Assembly (NCBI RefSeq): GCF_002736105.1
Contig: NZ_CP024123.1
Coordinates: 364,001 to 428,000, forward strand
Length of the DNA stretch: 64,000 bases
Source: Solibacillus sp. R5-41
Lineage (GTDB): Bacteria; Bacillota; Bacilli; Bacillales_A; Planococcaceae
Direction of reading: 5' to 3'
Shown: positions 63,504 to 64,000 of the stretch, piece after piece
Layout of the letters: each line of letters opens with the position of its first letter
How positions within the stretch are numbered: the stretch's first letter is position 1
The notes under the pieces: model-generated
The model's database searches: none
The model's input: only the letters and a program-made list of their open reading frames with translations
What the model was told of the DNA's origin: nothing
Translations under genes and position numbers: made by a program

Positions 63504-64000
63504 TTAATATAGGGCATTACCGAGTTGCGATTGGCGAAAATCCCCAATTTCTCAACACGTCGTATTGCTTCACGTAAGCGTTCTTCATCTACTAATAACC
63601 CAACGCGGATGTAACCTTCTCCGTATTGACCAAATCCATTGCCTGCAGCGACCGCAATATCTGCTTTATCCAGCAATAAATTGGCAAATGATTCGCTCGT
63701 ATAGCCGGATGGTACAGGGAGCCATGCAAAGAATGAACCTTTTGGCGCGGTTATTTTCCAACCGATTTTATGCGCTTCTTCAACAAGAACATTTCGGCGT
63801 GTTTCATACATAGAACGCAACTGTTCAACGCATGCCTGCTCATCATTTAATGCCGTTGCGGCAGCGTGTTGAATAGCAGGGAATTGACTACAAAATAAAT
63901 GATCTTGAATGATGTTAATCGCTTCAATCATTTTTGCATTTCCAACGGCAAAGCCAATACGCCAACCAGCCATATTATAGGATTTTGATAATGTATAAAG
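63491..64000 (-). CDS. PLP-dependent aminotransferase, C-terminal part (cut by window edge)
   Basis: 170 codons of the 3' end; the start lies beyond 64000. The PLP lysine segment 'LYTLSKSYNMAGWRIGFAVG' comes right at the edge, followed by 'SQFPAIQHAAATAL' and 'GNGFGQYGEGYIRVGLLV' with the substrate-carboxylate arginine. This fits fold-type I aminotransferases (LL-diaminopimelate/aspartate group, as in several Bacillus aminotransferases). Substrate not determinable from this part. Confidence 0.85.
   Translation of the reverse strand, partial: LYTLSKSYNMAGWRIGFAVGNAKMIEAINIIQDHLFCSQFPAIQHAAATALNDEQACVEQLRSMYETRRNVLVEEAHKIGWKITAPKGSFFAWLPVPSGYTSESFANLLLDKADIAVAAGNGFGQYGEGYIRVGLLVDEERLREAIRRVEKLGIFANRNSVMPYIKEKS

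Overview
The window is about 64 kb of low-GC Bacillota chromosome. Gene content (HelD, YwbE, Spx and MarR regulators, SE1832 family, YflT-like stress protein, YfmM-like ABC-F, T-box leader), strong AGGAGG-type ribosome sites and A/T-rich spacers point to Bacillales. My best guess is the Planococcaceae/Caryophanaceae group (Solibacillus or Lysinibacillus-like); this is inferred from style and remembered homologues, not from a search. I see no rRNA, tRNA, CRISPR array, prophage or intact insertion sequence.

Layout. 1-2.7 kb: a leftward operon for a sulfonate-type ABC importer (VOC protein, lipoprotein SsuA, permease SsuC, start of SsuB). 2.9-6.3 kb: HelD and a DUF2804 protein. 6.7-11 kb: an amidase without a canonical start codon, a nitroreductase, a chemotaxis receptor and a YflT-like protein behind a sigma-B-like promoter. 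11-15 kb: acetoacetate/short-chain fatty acid use (AtoE, LysR regulator, ScoA-ScoB). 15-19.7 kb: YwbE, then an ECF transporter operon led by a SAM hydroxide adenosyltransferase and preceded by a T-box whose specifier reads AUG (Met). 19.9-22.6 kb: TauE/SafE permease and an ABC exporter. 22.8-27 kb: the most defence-like block, a Nudix enzyme plus a PLD-nuclease/SF2-helicase/DUF3427 protein in one operon, facing an HNH endonuclease with an EVE/PUA-like N-terminus. 27.6-33.5 kb: heme o synthase, M20 dipeptidase, a PlsY paralogue overlapping an acetyltransferase-aminotransferase fusion, and an ECF sigma factor. 34-42 kb: MarR and an Spx paralogue lacking the second cysteine of CxxC, ABC-F, SE1832, a PseG/SpsG-like protein, two NAD(P)/FMN oxidoreductases and a Cj0069-type ATP-grasp protein. 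43-49.5 kb: a second HelD, an aminotransferase, a LytTR regulator fused to a dead ABC ATPase beside a real ABC transporter, and a cold-shock gene with a long structured leader. 50-57.9 kb: topoisomerase III, then a decayed zone with a frameshifted acetyltransferase, a topB 3' remnant, unidentified coding debris and a transposase tail around EAL, cupin and aldehyde dehydrogenase genes. 58-64 kb: zinc alcohol dehydrogenase with divergent TetR regulator, a SprA-related metalloprotease, YbaK, a YitT-like membrane protein, Kbl and a partial aminotransferase.

Two intergenic repeat families recur. Family 1 (five copies plus short derivatives) has a core of nested hairpins with paired substitutions between copies. 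Family 2 (two copies of about 195 bp) has a central palindrome and short terminal inverted repeats. The most interesting items are the Nudix/PLD-helicase/HNH block, the Met T-box SAM-hydrolase/ECF operon, the covarying repeat, the pseudo-ABC-LytTR fusion, the CxxS Spx and the acyltransferase-aminotransferase fusion.
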